Source: Portulaca oleracea | Lineage: Eukaryota; Streptophyta; Magnoliopsida; Caryophyllales; Portulacaceae | Reading direction: 5' to 3' | Assembly: GCA_029582165.1 (NCBI GenBank) | Contig: CM055874.1 | Span: forward strand, 46,244,769 to 46,308,768 | DNA length: 64,000 nucleotides | Shown: positions 43,112 through 55,700 of the stretch, piece by piece | How the letters are laid out: each line of letters begins with the position of its first letter | Position numbering within the stretch: position 1 is the stretch's first letter | Translations under genes and position numbers: made by a program | The notes under the pieces: generated by a model | The model's input: the letters and a program-made list of their open reading frames with translations, nothing else | Database searches by the model: none | Told to the model about the DNA's origin: nothing

Positions 43112-43581
43112 CTCCCTCCATTCCATATTAATTGACATAATTGACATAGTTCAAATTTTTTCACATTTTAACTAAAAACTACCCACATAAGTAAATAACA
43201 CTATTTTCCAAGGTGTTTTTTTTTTGATGTCAAGGTGTAGGTAGTGAGAATGTGAGTATAAGTAATTTGTATTAATTGAAAATGTAAAAAGTTAACATAA
43301 ATATTTAAATTAAAATAATTAAATTACTTATTGGAAAATGGAAATGACAATTATTTTGGAACAAAAAAGTTACTTTAAGTGTCAATTAAGGGTCATTTAT
43401 GGTTTTTAGTGTCAATCTTTAATCAATAATTTCTAACATAAAGCTTTTATAAAAAAAAATAATATTATACTTTTCTAATAGTATTTTTTATAACGAATCT
43501 AACGACATCAATTTTGTATGATGAATCATTATATAAATTAAGATATTATTCCTAGATGAAAGATAAAAAGAACGGAGGAAG
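43112..43581. mobile_element. Stowaway MITE (long)
   Basis: Starts CTCCCTCCATTCCATATTAA and ends AAAAGAACGGAGGAAG, with TA at 43110-43111 and 43582-43583. At 470 bp it is longer than usual, so it may contain extra sequence. Non-coding. Confidence 0.75.
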
Positions 43582-43583
43582 TA

Positions 43584-44950
43584 TTTCTTATATAGTATTT
43601 CAAATATGGGCTCATTTTCAAATTGTTGATAAAATAAATAAAAAAAGATATTTTTACCACACAATTTATCAATAGATTAGGAAAGAAAAAGGAAAAAAAA
43701 GAAAAAAACAAACCGAAGAAGGCAGGTAGGAATCACAACACAACACATGACACATATACCTAGGCAAGTGTCATTTCTACTTTATAAAGATTATGATATT
43801 TGTCTTGATCGATTATGATATGGTGGTTGTCATGGTTGACAACCACTATAAGTTTTTCCTCAATGTATATAATACATGATCAAGAGTTGTCTCATATTAT
43901 GATTACTTTCATGATCCTAACTTGCGACAAACTTAAGCACAAATAAGTGAAGCTTCCACATGATCAAGATACGGAGAAACGTTGAGACTCACACAAAGAA
44001 AAGAGTCTTCATTTGCTTCAATATTATTGAGTGAGAGATCAAAAAGTTATATTGAGTTATTTGTTATTGAGTTGAGTTGTTGAGATAGTTTATTAGGATG
44101 AGAATAGGAGTTGAGAAGTCAACACCCCACACTTAATTGAGAGGTAAAATTAAATGGTGGGATCTTGATAGTAGATGAGACTTTAAGATTGTGTAAAGTC
44201 CATCATAATAAAAAGATTGAGATTAAATCTCATAATTGGAGAATTCTAAGTGGTGACGTACTCTGAAATTTGAGTTTGAAGGAACATCGTAAACAACTAC
44301 TGAATTTTGTCTCTTTTAATTTTCACTATTTATTTTCCACAATTTTTTTAACTAGCCTAATTGTACTTTCACTATTTATTAATTATAAAAAGTTTAGCAC
44401 ACAGTGGTTGAGCCAAAAAATATGAATAACATCATAATTGAATCAATCATATGTCTTAGACATATATCAGGCATTCTTTTTTAATTCAAAAATTATGGAT
44501 ACAATTATACTTTTTTTTTTACAAAGGGGATACAATTATACTTGGTCCAATGGAATTAACTAACATACTCCCAAGAAATACTGCATGTATTAAAATTTCC
44601 TGAAACCTCTCATGAATTAGTATGTTTATATTTATTTATTTATTTAGTATTCATTCTGTTTTTATGAATTCGTTTACATATTTTTCGCTAATAGATCCTA
44701 TATTCATAACTAGGGTTAGTAATCAAACTGAGTGATGTCTTGACTAATAAATTATTAAATTCTATATAAAAATATTCCCTATATTTCATTTTAATATATA
44801 ATAATATCAATATTGTACCGCCAAAAACACTTTTTATTCATTTCATTTTCGTAAATAAATTGTCCACAATGAAAATTTGCATGGGTTGACAAATAACAAT
44901 AGTTTGCATGCAAATTAGGTGGCGTTACATAATAGAGAGAGTGATTACTA
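43584..44950. other. Intergenic upstream of the first S-acyltransferase gene
   Basis: Contains GGTTGTCATGGTTGACAACC at about 43828, the Helitron-like 5' hairpin also found at 7392 and 50270, but no matching 3' end. No gene seen. Confidence 0.4.
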
Positions 44951-45205
44951 GATTGGATATGTTTCGCCATGCCATTCCATTGCCAACCTCCTAAATTTGA
45001 GGCATCTACCCGTCACACAAAATTCCTTGGTTCCGGGAAAGATTTGTTGTTCTGGGTGAGAGAAAAATGGAGACAGAGAGAAAGAGAAAAGAATCAGAGA
45101 GAAGAAACAGAGAAAAGGAGAGACTCAGGAAGAAAAGTAAGCGGGGGCAAACACTTTGATCTTTGAAAACTCAAAAAAGATTGAATTCATGATCTGGGGA
45201 AGCTG

Positions 45206-45381
45206 GTAAGCGTCGAAGAAATTGAAACTTTTGAGGCACCTCTTCCCCCCTTTGGTTGATTTCTAGCTTGCCCACCAACTGTTTGATGAAATTCCCCTAT
45301 GAAAAAATGTTATCAAATTTGTTATTGTGATGATGATGGTATCAGATAAATGTCATAGCCGGCTTCAGTAAACGTGACAGC
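45206..45381 (+). promoter_or_regulatory. Probable 5' UTR with intron of the first S-acyltransferase gene
   Basis: A purine-rich leader (GAGA words, 45055-45130) precedes a good donor, CTG|GTAAGC at 45206. Possible acceptors before the ATG are ATCAG near 45346 and GACAG at 45380. The second paralogue has a similar GA-rich leader at 59450-59505. Leader introns are common in plants; this one is inferred from splice-site quality only. Confidence 0.4.
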
Positions 45382-48233
45382 ATGCCCCCCGCTGGGACGT
45401 TGGCTGGTGCCGGTGCTTCCCAATCCATGGCCTTTGGGAAACGCGAGAGGCTCTACAAAGTCTGGCCTGGCAACAATGTAGGTCTCCTTCTTCTAACCCT
45501 TTTGCTTTAATTTTCCCAAATTATGATTTTGCAATCTGATCATATGGGTTTTGTTCTTTCGGATTGTGATGAGCCATTTCATGTGTGCTTTTCTAAATTG
45601 TTAGTCATTGACATGAAAATGTTGTTGCTTGCTCTTTATTCCTTTAGAAAAAGGACAATTTTCCACTTTTTTTCCCATGTTATATAGGTGGAGAAATTCC
45701 AGGTAAATTTGTCTTAGGATGACCCTTTACAGTTTGGGGTTATGGATGCAAGAACCAACTTAGCCAAAAGCTCAAGATGATGGTTGAACGTCCAAGAATG
45801 GCTTGATACAATGGGGTTTGGAGTTCTTTTTGTTGTTGGATATTGATGACCAAATGTGACTGGCTGTTTGATCAATGCTCCATAGGCACCTCTTCCCATT
45901 AAAAGCACAGTTGAATTTGGAATAGGTTAAGGTGAGGTCGAGAAATTGGAAAATCTCCAGCAATTTAGGGCGATATTTGCTTCTCATGTCCATAATTCTT
46001 GCGTAAGATAGATAGGTTAAGGTTTGGTTGAGAAACTTACCTGGTCTTGTCAAAATAAACTCAAACATACCCGGACTTATTCAAATAAACTCAGACTTAT
46101 GTTTACCGTACCTGACTAACCCACAAAAAGATCAGGCCAATAGGTTGAGAACTGAGATATATTTAGACTATTGCATGTATATCTACTGCTGAGTTCACTG
46201 ATAAACGTATTTTTTGTTGATTGGCAGAAATTTCTCTGTGGTGGTAGATTGATATTTGGTCCTGATGCGGGATCCTTGTATTTGTCTTCGTTTTTAATAG
46301 GGTGTCCCGCTTTTGCATTTTGTATAAGGATGATTGTTAGGATCAAAGAACACGATCCCTTATATGGATACGGGGTGTTCATAACAGGGGTTGTTCTCAC
46401 TGTCTTGGTAAGTCATCCTGATTGGGAATGGTTTTGAGCCTACATATATACCTGTCTTAATGCATTTTATGGGATGTGTAGGATTTGATGTTCCTCTACT
46501 CAACTTCTGGGCGAGATCCAGGAATAATCCCTAGGAACTCAAGAGCCCCTGAAGATGAAGACTTGGATGGAAGTGTCCCAGCAGTGGACTGGATTGGAGG
46601 CAAGACCCCTATGAGGATGCCCCGCACTAAGGATGTTGTGGTTAATGGGTTCACCGTTAAAGTCAAGTTTTGTGATACTTGTAAATTGTATCGTCCTCCA
46701 CGTGCTTCTCATTGCTCAATCTGTAACAATTGTGTTATGAAATTTGATCACCACTGCCCCTGGGTGGGTCAGTGTATTGGACAAGTGAGTTCCATCTCTT
46801 TTGCTCTAGCTTAGTACCTTTGTACTATTTTTAATGATGCTATGATTTGCATTAGATTTAGTAAAATCTCCTCTGTTACTGTACTGTTTCTTGACAGGAT
46901 CAGTGCATGACAATGCCTACTTGATTTCATCTTGAAAACATATGATGTATAGTTTTCAATCTTGTATGAAGTTCCTGATAAATTGAAACCAATATCTCTG
47001 AATTGCAAAATTTAGGGTTGAGAATGCTACATTAGACCCCTTCATACATTGCCCGCCACTGGGATTTTGGGGTTTTGGATTTATGAAGTTCCCGATAGTC
47101 ACTTTTGCATGTTTTCATTCAATCATCCTTATACAAAATTGCTTTCATTCAAAAATAGCTGGGTATCGAACATCAATCTGTTTTCCCTGCGTTGTAAATG
47201 TTCATTCAAATTGTTTTCATCTTGTACAAAACTCTTGGGAGATTGGAACCAGTTTCCCTAAATCGCAAAATTTAGGGGTAAGATGGCTACATTAGACCCC
47301 TCCATACCTCACTTGGTGGGGTTTTCAGGAATTAGATTTGGATTTATGAAGTTCCCAATCGAAAATCAAGACTCTTTCATGTTTCCATTCAATCGTCTGT
47401 ATAAACTGCTTTCATTCAAGGTATCTAACTGGGTATTAGACATCAACCTCACTTCCCTCGTGAAACTTTTAACTAACTTGGATCCTGTGTCTGATGTACA
47501 GCGTAACTACCGGTTCTTCATCATGTTCATCTCAACATCAACATTCCTTTGCATGTACGTTTTCACATTCTCACTGATCAATCTTCTTCGTCGATCAAAG
47601 GGCGTACTGCATTCCTTGTCTGATGACCTGGTCTCAGTGATTCTTGTCGTTTACTGCTTTGTGGTTGTCTGGTTTGTTGGCGGGCTTACGGTCTTCCACT
47701 TCTACTTGATGTCGACCAATCAGGTAATGCTTTTTAAAACTGCATAATCTGCGCCTTTCTAAACTAACTTGTTGTCAACCTGTTTTCTGATGGTCTCACA
47801 TTTTCCAAGGCAGACAACTTATGAAAACTTCCGGTACCGTTACGAGAGGGATATGAATCCACACAATCTGGGGTTGTTCAACAACCTGAAACAGGTGTTT
47901 TTTACCAGAACACCGCCATCATTGGTCAATTTTAGAGAGATGGTGGTCATAGAAGATATGTTAGCCCCTGAGACACCAAGCTACCATAGATACGGTGAAT
48001 CCAGGAAGGGGGACGATGTTGAGAATGGTAAAAAACTTGCCAAGAATAGCAGCATGGTTTTACCAGGTAATACTGCGCAGAAATCGGGTTATGATGGTAC
48101 TGATGACAAGCAGAGGATGATGAAGACAACATCTGATTCTGATCAGGGTGATGCTTCATCTGATCAAGGATATCGAACTAGAGTCCAAGATGTTGTCACC
48201 TCAAAAAAGGCTGAGAACGTCGATGCTTGTTAG
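45382..48233 (+). CDS. DHHC-type protein S-acyltransferase, complete (5 exons, 406 aa)
   Basis: Coding exons: 45382-45477, 46228-46407, 46482-46784, 47502-47723 and 47814-48233, all joined by GT-AG introns in phase 0. The enzyme should transfer palmitate from its autoacylated DHHC cysteine to target-protein cysteines in a membrane. Exon 2 holds [14 protein letters not shown]1 and TM2. Exon 3 holds the DPGIIPRN motif and the Cys-rich domain C-x2-C...HC-x2-C-x2-C ending [13 protein letters not shown]. Exon 4 holds TM3 and TM4 ([10 protein letters not shown]). Exon 5 holds the TTxE motif ([11 protein letters not shown]), a PaCCT-like NPHN segment and a polar tail. From memory the closest group is Arabidopsis PAT3/PAT4-like. 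An alternative start, Met16 (45427), aligns with the paralogue's N-terminus. The paralogue at 59805 has identical intron positions. Confidence 0.93.
46970..47465. repeat. Tandem duplication inside intron 3 of the first S-acyltransferase gene
   Basis: Blocks starting near 46980 and 47234 share GCAAAATTTAGGG, CTACATTAGACCCC, TTTGGATTTATGAAGTTCCC and TGCTTTCATTCAA in order, period about 255 bp, diverged. Frames here are intronic and not coding. Confidence 0.7.
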
Positions 48234-48259
48234 ATAGTGGTGCCGACATCTTGGGTGTG

Positions 48260-48480
48260 AAGGTAATCTTAAGCTAGCCCCGCTCTCTTTGCTTTATTTT
48301 TCTTCAGAATAAGTTCAGATGAGTTCCGTTTAGAAAAATATGTTCAGATTTTGGGTAAGAGGTTTATAATAAGTTTAGTCAATATGTTATGAGCATGTCT
48401 CACAAACGAGTTCAGAATACGTTTAGCAAACACGTTCAGAATAAGGTTAGTTCAGAATTAGCTTAGTGAGAACGTTGATC
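48260..48480. repeat. Degenerate TTCAGAATAAGTTTAG repeats in the 3' flank
   Basis: Words TTCAGAATAAGTTCAG, TTCAGAATACGTTTAG, TTCAGAATAAGGTTAG and TTCAGAATTAGCTTAG recur just after the stop codon. Origin unknown. The 3' UTR probably ends in this region or by about 48700. Confidence 0.5.
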
Positions 48481-48719
48481 AGTGAAACCAATGTCTTATA
48501 GTCATTTGTTATCTTATTTACTTGTAAGAAATTGGAATTTTTCGCTTGATGTCGGACTCTGAATGATGTATAATATTGGTTACAGATTCAAATCAACGGG
48601 TGTGGATGCTGTGGAAGGTTTGATTTTTGTTGAGCATTCCACTTGGAGATGGAACTGTAATGGCAGCCTTCGAGCTAGTGAAATTGTAACTTTGAGGTGC
48701 ATAATTGTCAATTAAAAAG

Positions 48720-49620
48720 CTGTGAAAATGTGAACATCTTAATTGCTATCATGCACCAAGAACCATGGACCCCGAAAAAAAAAAATCGAAGGGGAATGTT
48801 CAAACTGAGAGTGAGAGGAGCTATGTGGTATGGTGGATTAGTGATTGTAATGTAATTCAGGATTTGGAAATAGAAGATTGTGATTAAGATTATGAATTTG
48901 TATCTAGTTAGTTGTTCATTTTTAAAATTCTTTCTTTCCTCCAATTCTTCGCTTCTTCCTTCCCTTTTTCTCATTAAGAGTTTCCAGGTTGATTTTTAGA
49001 TATCTGATATATCTTTCAAGAACAATTAACAGATGAAAATAGATCCTTTGCTATAAGAGTCATGTTTAGAGTCCTTTTACATGAGGGGGTGTTTTCCTGG
49101 GAAAGTTAGTCAATTTTTCTAAGTTGACAATCTTTTATAATGTTTAGTTTTCCTTAATAGATAGGAAGCTTTCAATATGGGACCAACAGTTTCCCTCACA
49201 AATCAGTAGATTGTTTTTCAAGGGGGTTGGGGAAAGTTTTTTTCGAAAAAACTTTTTTAGAAATTTTTTTTCTGAGAATTACCAAACGCACTATGAATAT
49301 TAATAATAATCCAAACAAAAGTACTGCACATTTTTCATAATTCTTGCAACAGATCAAATTTGAGTTCTGTGTGAAACTTGATCAAGAATTACAGTTCTTT
49401 TCAAGTAGCAGTAGGGTAAGTAACTTGGAGTAATTTAAGTAGAATTGAGTAAGTATTGGTAAGGACAATAGGAATTATAGAAATTATAGATTAAGTATTG
49501 ATAGACAAGATAGAAATCAAAGGATTGGTAGATAAGATATGGTTGAATAGGGGTCCAGATAATATCCACAATTTGGCCACGAACAACATTTGTAATTTTG
49601 TTGGCACTTCTTTAATATAA
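48720..49620. other. Intergenic, no gene seen
   Basis: AT-rich. A short series of AATTATAGA and GATAAGATA words occurs at 49470-49540. No coding signal. Confidence 0.35.
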
Positions 49621-49621
49621 C

Positions 49622-50270
49622 TAGTTGGGATGGCCCGTGCTATGCACGGGCTAAATTTTGAGTTAAATATTCGATTCTTTCAAAATTATTTATTATTATA
49701 AATAAAATTTATAAAATGATGAATAAAAAATAAAAAATAAAAAAAATACTGTGAAATTGTAAATTGATAAATATTATGAAAGAAGAGAAAATTAGTTAAA
49801 GTAATAGATACAATAGGAAGAAAAGAGTATACAAAAACTGTGAAATCTTACTATAATAATTTTTTAAATATTTATAATGATTCTTTACGTAAAATTAAAT
49901 TCATTAGGGTGGTAAGAAAAATTACCATTAGAAAATTATATACTATAATTTTTGATAAATATTATGTGAGGATTTTTTTAATATTGTATAATGATTCATC
50001 ATATTAGTAACCTCGAAATCATGAAAGTCAATTACAATATTTCAAATGGATGGAACAGTTATATCATATTTAGCCTTAAAATAGTTATTTAATATCATTT
50101 TTAGTAAAATTATTTAGTTAAAGTAGGATATTTTATTCAATAGGTATAATTTCTCTTTTTGAAATTCTATTTTTTCATGTACCTAATCTCTAAAATAACA
50201 ATGTTTAGGAAATAAAAACTATTTTACTAAAAAAAAAACTTATAATGGTTGTTAACCATGACAACCAACC
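49622..50270 (-). mobile_element. Helitron-like element (- strand)
   Basis: On the - strand the 3' end reads hairpin GCCCGTGC-ATAG-CACGGGC, CATCCCAA, CTAGT (plus-strand 49625-49655). The 5' end, near 50270, is GGTTGTCATGGTTAACAACC followed by ATTATAAG, matching the 5' motif of the element at 7392. Host bases flanking both ends fit A|T insertion at the 3' side. No Rep/helicase. Confidence 0.5.
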
Positions 50271-50624
50271 ACAATTCAAACAATATTTATCCATACATGT
50301 GTTAATTTATGATTACGTAACTTTTGGTGATTTTTTGGTAAATTTTGATAAATTTTGGTAACTTACGCTAATATATCAAAATTAGAAATTTTCAGTTTTT
50401 TAACCTTGGCAATTTTTGATAAATTTTGATAAATTTAGATAAAAACTGATAAATTTAGTAAAACTGATAATTTACCCTGCAATTTGACATACCCTCAGAG
50501 CGAGTAACTTATATTATTAATTTTCAAAATTTCAACTAAAGTGATGATTTTTATAGAACAAAATAATAAATCATATTTTGTCAAAAAAAAATAGGGGGAA
50601 AAGAACCAATATTCACTGCCAAAA

Positions 50625-51016
50625 AAAAAAATTATTTAGAGGTACCCTAACTTTTGAAGAAATAATTTTTTAGTACCCTATCTTTTCAAAACTAATTTTG
50701 GGGTACCCTTACTTTTAGGATTAGAAATTACTAGGTGAATTTTTTGTGAAACTCCGATTGATCCAATCATTTTCGTCCACAAAAACAAACGGCATTTTCG
50801 TCCACAAATACACTTAATCAATTTCCCGACTAAAACTCACCGGTGAATTCAAATCATTGGCCGGAAATTTACCTAATTATTTCTAATTCTAAAAGTTAGG
50901 GTACCCAAAATTTTTCTAATTCTAAAAGTTAAGGTACCCCAAAATTAATTTTTAAAAATTGGGGTACCGGAAAAACATTTTACCAAAAATTATAGGGTAC
51001 CTCTAAGTAATTTTTT
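50625..51016. mobile_element. Mutator-like MITE, GGTACC family, copy 2
   Basis: Ends A-run + TTATTTAGAGGTACCC, inverted at the right as GGGTACCTCTAAGTAATTTT. GGTACC-type words start at 50640, 50671 and 50701, the same phasing as the copy at 13906. A-runs around the ends hide the target duplication. Confidence 0.75.
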
Positions 51017-51198
51017 TGAAAAAAAAAGGTTAAGCCGTGATCTTCCACCGTATCAGATAACCTCGAGGTAGATCAAAAACTTTTTTCATGGATGGCACTG
51101 CCACGTAATCATAAATTACCGCTTTAGCAATCCACCATCAAAAAATATCCTTCCCAACACTTTTATAAAAAAAAGGAAAAAGAAAAAAAAATGATCCA

Positions 51199-51420
51199 TG
51201 TTATGGAATAATTGTGCGAATGTCCATACTCTTACTTTTCTTAGTAATGAAGTTTTTTTAGCGATGAAGTATTCTTAACGATGAAGTATTCTTAGTGATG
51301 AAGAATCCTTGTATTATAAATACTTCCTCGATGCCAATGAAATATTCATTCATTTCTTTCTCTCAATTCCTCTGTCTCTATTCTCTCTCAACTTCCTCTT
51401 ATATTCTTATATTCATAACA
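51199..51420 (+). repeat. 5' LTR of the copia element
   Basis: 222 bp, TG...CA. TATAAATA (near 51312) is a likely promoter, in TTGTATTATAAATACTTCC. Direct repeats of GATGAAGTATTCTTA lie upstream. Confidence 0.9.
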
Positions 51421-52006
51421 CGTTATCAGCACCAAGCTCTTTCATCCATATAATTTGAATCATCAAACCAAGATAGTTGGAAAATCATTACTGTTCTTTA
51501 ATTTCATCTCAAGGTAAGTTTTGAATTATTGTTTGCCATTGTTTGCCATGAATTCTTCTGCACCCCAAACTTTCTTTGATTCAATCCCGCCATCGTCTGA
51601 AAATTAGATACCAACCGTCTTTAATTAATGCTCTGCACCAAAGCATGTTTTCACTTTTCACCCATTAATCTTTTCATTCATGGTTATAAATTGCTTCATT
51701 TATATGCATGATATTGGCTAATTAATATGAACAAGTGGCCTTAAATACTCATGGCTAATTAGCATATCCATGATTATTGTTAATTATAATTTCAACACTG
51801 TCATGCGTTAAATTTGTCATATGGTACTTATTGTATAATTATTGAGAGTTTTATTTTCATTTATTTGTAAACTATAAATTTACTCTCCTATTGAAAATTT
51901 CGTCTAAATTCATTAGTGAAATATAGTTCATTCAATAATAAGCATTTTAGCTTATTTTACCAATGAACCTGAACTTCATGCTAATGATAACAACTTATAT
52001 ATTTTT

Positions 52007-52760
52007 ATTAGTGACCAGAAGTTTACTCAGATATTTACTATTTTTCTTCTTATCACATTGGTGAATCAGAAGTTCACCATTAAGTATTGTATAATTTTAC
52101 TGGGAACCAGAAGTTCACCTTACCCCTAATATTAGTTTGGTTTGTTTTTAGAAAAAAGGGGTTTGTATCAATATCCTATTCTTTTACTAGCATATCTTTG
52201 TCCCTAACATGTTATTTGTATACTCATTATAGTACCATGTTAGTTTGGTTTGTTTACATAAGTTTGTCTCAATAATATTAAGTAGATTTTATTAGTGAAC
52301 TAGAAGTTCACTCTTACAATGAAAATTTTGCGTTTAATTTTATATGTGAACTAGAAGTTTACCTGAATGATAAGAAGCTTATCTAGTTATCTTATTTCAT
52401 TAAGTGAACCAGAAGTTCACTCGTATATCAAAATTTTTATATTATCAGTAACCAGAAGTTACCATAATATTGTTTAATTTATTAGTAAACCGAAAGTTCA
52501 ACCCAATAATAATAATTTATATTATTTCATTAGTGAACCTGAAGTTCATTATAATGTTAAAAGGTTTTATTTGATTTTCAAAGTTCACTCTGATATTGAA
52601 AAATGGATTACTTATCTCATTGGTGAACCAAAAACTAATCCTACCACTAATTTTAAATTTTATTTTCGTTGAGTACACGTATTAGTAGTGAACCAGAAGT
52701 TCATTCCAATCATTGAAGCTCTATATAATCTCGTCAATAAACCAGAAGTTCGCTTTCCTA
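52007..52760 (+). repeat. Array of GTGAACCAGAAGTTCAC palindromes in the copia leader
   Basis: At least twelve versions of GTGAAC-N5-GTTCAC (for example near 52071, 52295, 52404, 52532, 52688), mostly 30-60 bp apart. Further single copies are near 54040 and 54963 inside pol. Arms are complementary, so each could form a short hairpin or bind a dimeric protein. They lie between the primer site and gag. Confidence 0.8.
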
Positions 52761-52796
52761 CCAATTAGAGTTTAAAATTGTTACGTGGCATAAGGA

Positions 52797-55700
52797 TTGT
52801 TGAAAGGCGATGATAGTATACTTGAGGTGATCAAGTTTATATCATTGATGACATATGGGATTATTAGAAACCCAAATGATTTTGTCCCATTCCCTGAAGT
52901 GAATGTGGTTGGATATAAACTCAAGAATCATGAGCAAAACAAAGGGCAGGCCAGTAGTCGTGATAGTCGACATAGTCGTGATCGTAGTCATGCTAATCTT
53001 TTAAAAAGAAGATATTTCTACCAGGAGTAGGAATACGAAATCAAAAAGCATGAATGATTTAAAGACGATAAATGTATTATTAACGAGAAAATGGAAATGG
53101 ACGCACTGTTAGACGTTATAATATCTTGTTGAACCTTATCGCTTAATCAAAATGCACAAGATATTATTTTATCACCTTTTGATAGTAAGTGATATTATTG
53201 TTTATGTTGTGCATGTTGTTTCAAGTCGCTACTTTTTAGATCTCCCTCTTGGCATTGTTCAAAGACTTTAATAATTGTTGTGTTTTAATTATTCTTCAGC
53301 CCCTTTGTTGATATGTACATAATTATGGATTAATATGAGTCCTCATGCGATGCTATTATTTTATGGATATTTATATGATTTGATATGTATACACCTTATT
53401 GAAAATGTGATTATTTATGTGATTATTTATTATGCTCATACACATGTTTTTAAAAGTAATCAATGATATTGATAACCATGATTAATGCATATTCACTATG
53501 GAGTATTTAACTTTCAAGAGTCATGTATGTGCTTCTGAAGTTTCTTTTTATAAGTGATTAAAGCACTTCCACTATATGCTTTATATGCATTAATGTTATA
53601 TTTATCTTGAAGTGAATTTCATGCATACTTACTTGATTGGAACATGAATAAATGTGGTGATTGATACGTGTCCTACAGACACCAGAACAACACACATTTT
53701 TTTTGTGATAATAAATTACTTCTTGTTCATTGATGAGCAAAGCAAATATTAGCATTACATATATGACAGTCTACTTTGATTAAAGGCTCCAGAAGAGCGC
53801 ATATAATATTACTTGGTGTAACTAATTTTCCCATTGTGGACGATTCTCCACCAAGTTAGTGTCAAAGGTAACTTATTAATTAAGTTTCAAAGGTATTCTG
53901 GAATGAATACTGCATGTTGAGACAACTAGTATTCATATATTATGAAAATTGCTTTGAGCAACATGTGTGTTGGAAAAGATATCATCCTTATTTCTTTGGG
54001 TTATTCTACACAACTAACACAATTGAAGCACATACTTTAGTAAACTAGAAGTTTACTATATATTGATGAAGACTTTATCATAGTTGGAGCATCTTGGATC
54101 AATCCTCTCAAGAAGAACTCATATGGATATATTTTAAAGGGCCAGAAGATCCTTAACCAAATGAGTTCTAATTAGCTACTCGCTATCAAAGAAAATTAAT
54201 TTTAACACCATCATAAGCAAAGATAGGGATCAAATCCCTTAGCTTCCTGGGCTGTGTACAAGTGATATTTGTGTTGGTCCTGTAGACCCATATGTAAACC
54301 ATTTGAATATAGTATGACTTTACTTGATACATCAATGAGATAATCACTTGTATCTTTACTATCAACTTGCAACTTGACGCTTGCTAGATTGTTTGCTCAA
54401 ATGATTTACGAGCACATTTCATATTATCAATCAAGAAGATTCATCTTGATGATGGTGGTGAAAGCTTTTGATAGTTTTTGTATGCCAATGGACATAGATG
54501 TTAAGCATCGTATGTCAAATGTTTATACATAAAATGATCCTGCAGAATCATTGATATATGAGCTGGTGAGTATTTTTGAGAGCAGAGCTTATTATAACTT
54601 TTCAGGGACATGTCATGTTACATGCACCAACATTGATCCAAATAAGGCCAAGAGGTTATCATGAATGTTTATTTCTCCCCTACAATGGTTCCTGGCCATG
54701 AACCAAATATCTCCCACCTATGGATTTGATCATGTGCGATATATGCTCCATGATAACGCACTAAGATGAGACCCCGAAGGAATTGGGAATATATGTTGGG
54801 TATGAATATCCATTCATACAATAGAACCACTCATTGGAGATACACTAATGGCACAATTTGTCGATTATGATGACACAATTTTCCCAACATTAGGGGGAGA
54901 AATCAAATTGTTGGACAAGGAAATAAATTGGAACGAATTATTATGATCCTCGTACAATGTAATGTGAACTGAAAGTTCAAAATATAATTCGTCTACGAAC
55001 TTGAGCGAATCTACTGCCAGTTATTCTAGTGACCCACAAAGAGTTATTAAATCCTATGTCCCAACTACTAATGCTCCTATAAGAAGTGATATCCCAATAG
55101 GACAAATTGAATTATTAATGAGTCTAGACCACATATGAAATGTGGTAGACCAATCGGTTCCAAAGACAACAAAAATCCTCGAAAAAGAAAAGGAGCGAAC
55201 GATTAATGATAACCGAAATGAGGAAATTTTGACTCCAGAAGAGTCGTCAATCATGACACATGTAGAAGTTACACCACAAGCTCAGGCACCTGAAATTATC
55301 GAAAATGATGAGATCTCAATTAATTATGTCATGAACTGAATAAGGTGGAACCGAAATGAAGTCGATGTCGATATCATATTTGATTATATAGTATAGCGCT
55401 CACTATTGTGAATAATTATGAGGATCTTGAATTTAGGTCTGTTATGTATACGGACAAAGATGAGATTGGCCAAGTGGAAAGATGCATTTAAGAATTAGAT
55501 TCGCTTGTAAAATCGAAAATATCAGGACCTGTTGTCCATACACCAAACTGGTGTAAAACTTGTGGGATACAGTTAAGTCTTTGTGTGAAAACAGAATGAG
55601 AAAAGGAGATTATGAGGCACAAGGAGCGACTTGTTGCATAAATCCTTTCGCAAAGACTTGGTATCGATCAACTATGAAGGAATATACTCCTATGTAGTCC

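Noticed and set aside
46116..46400. - strand frame opposite exon 2 of the first S-acyltransferase gene
   Set aside because: Antisense shadow; the + strand encodes the conserved FGPD and membrane segments with good splice sites.
47049..47300. Two 70-codon frames in intron 3 of the first S-acyltransferase gene
   Set aside because: They lie in a tandemly duplicated intron block and do not match the protein family.
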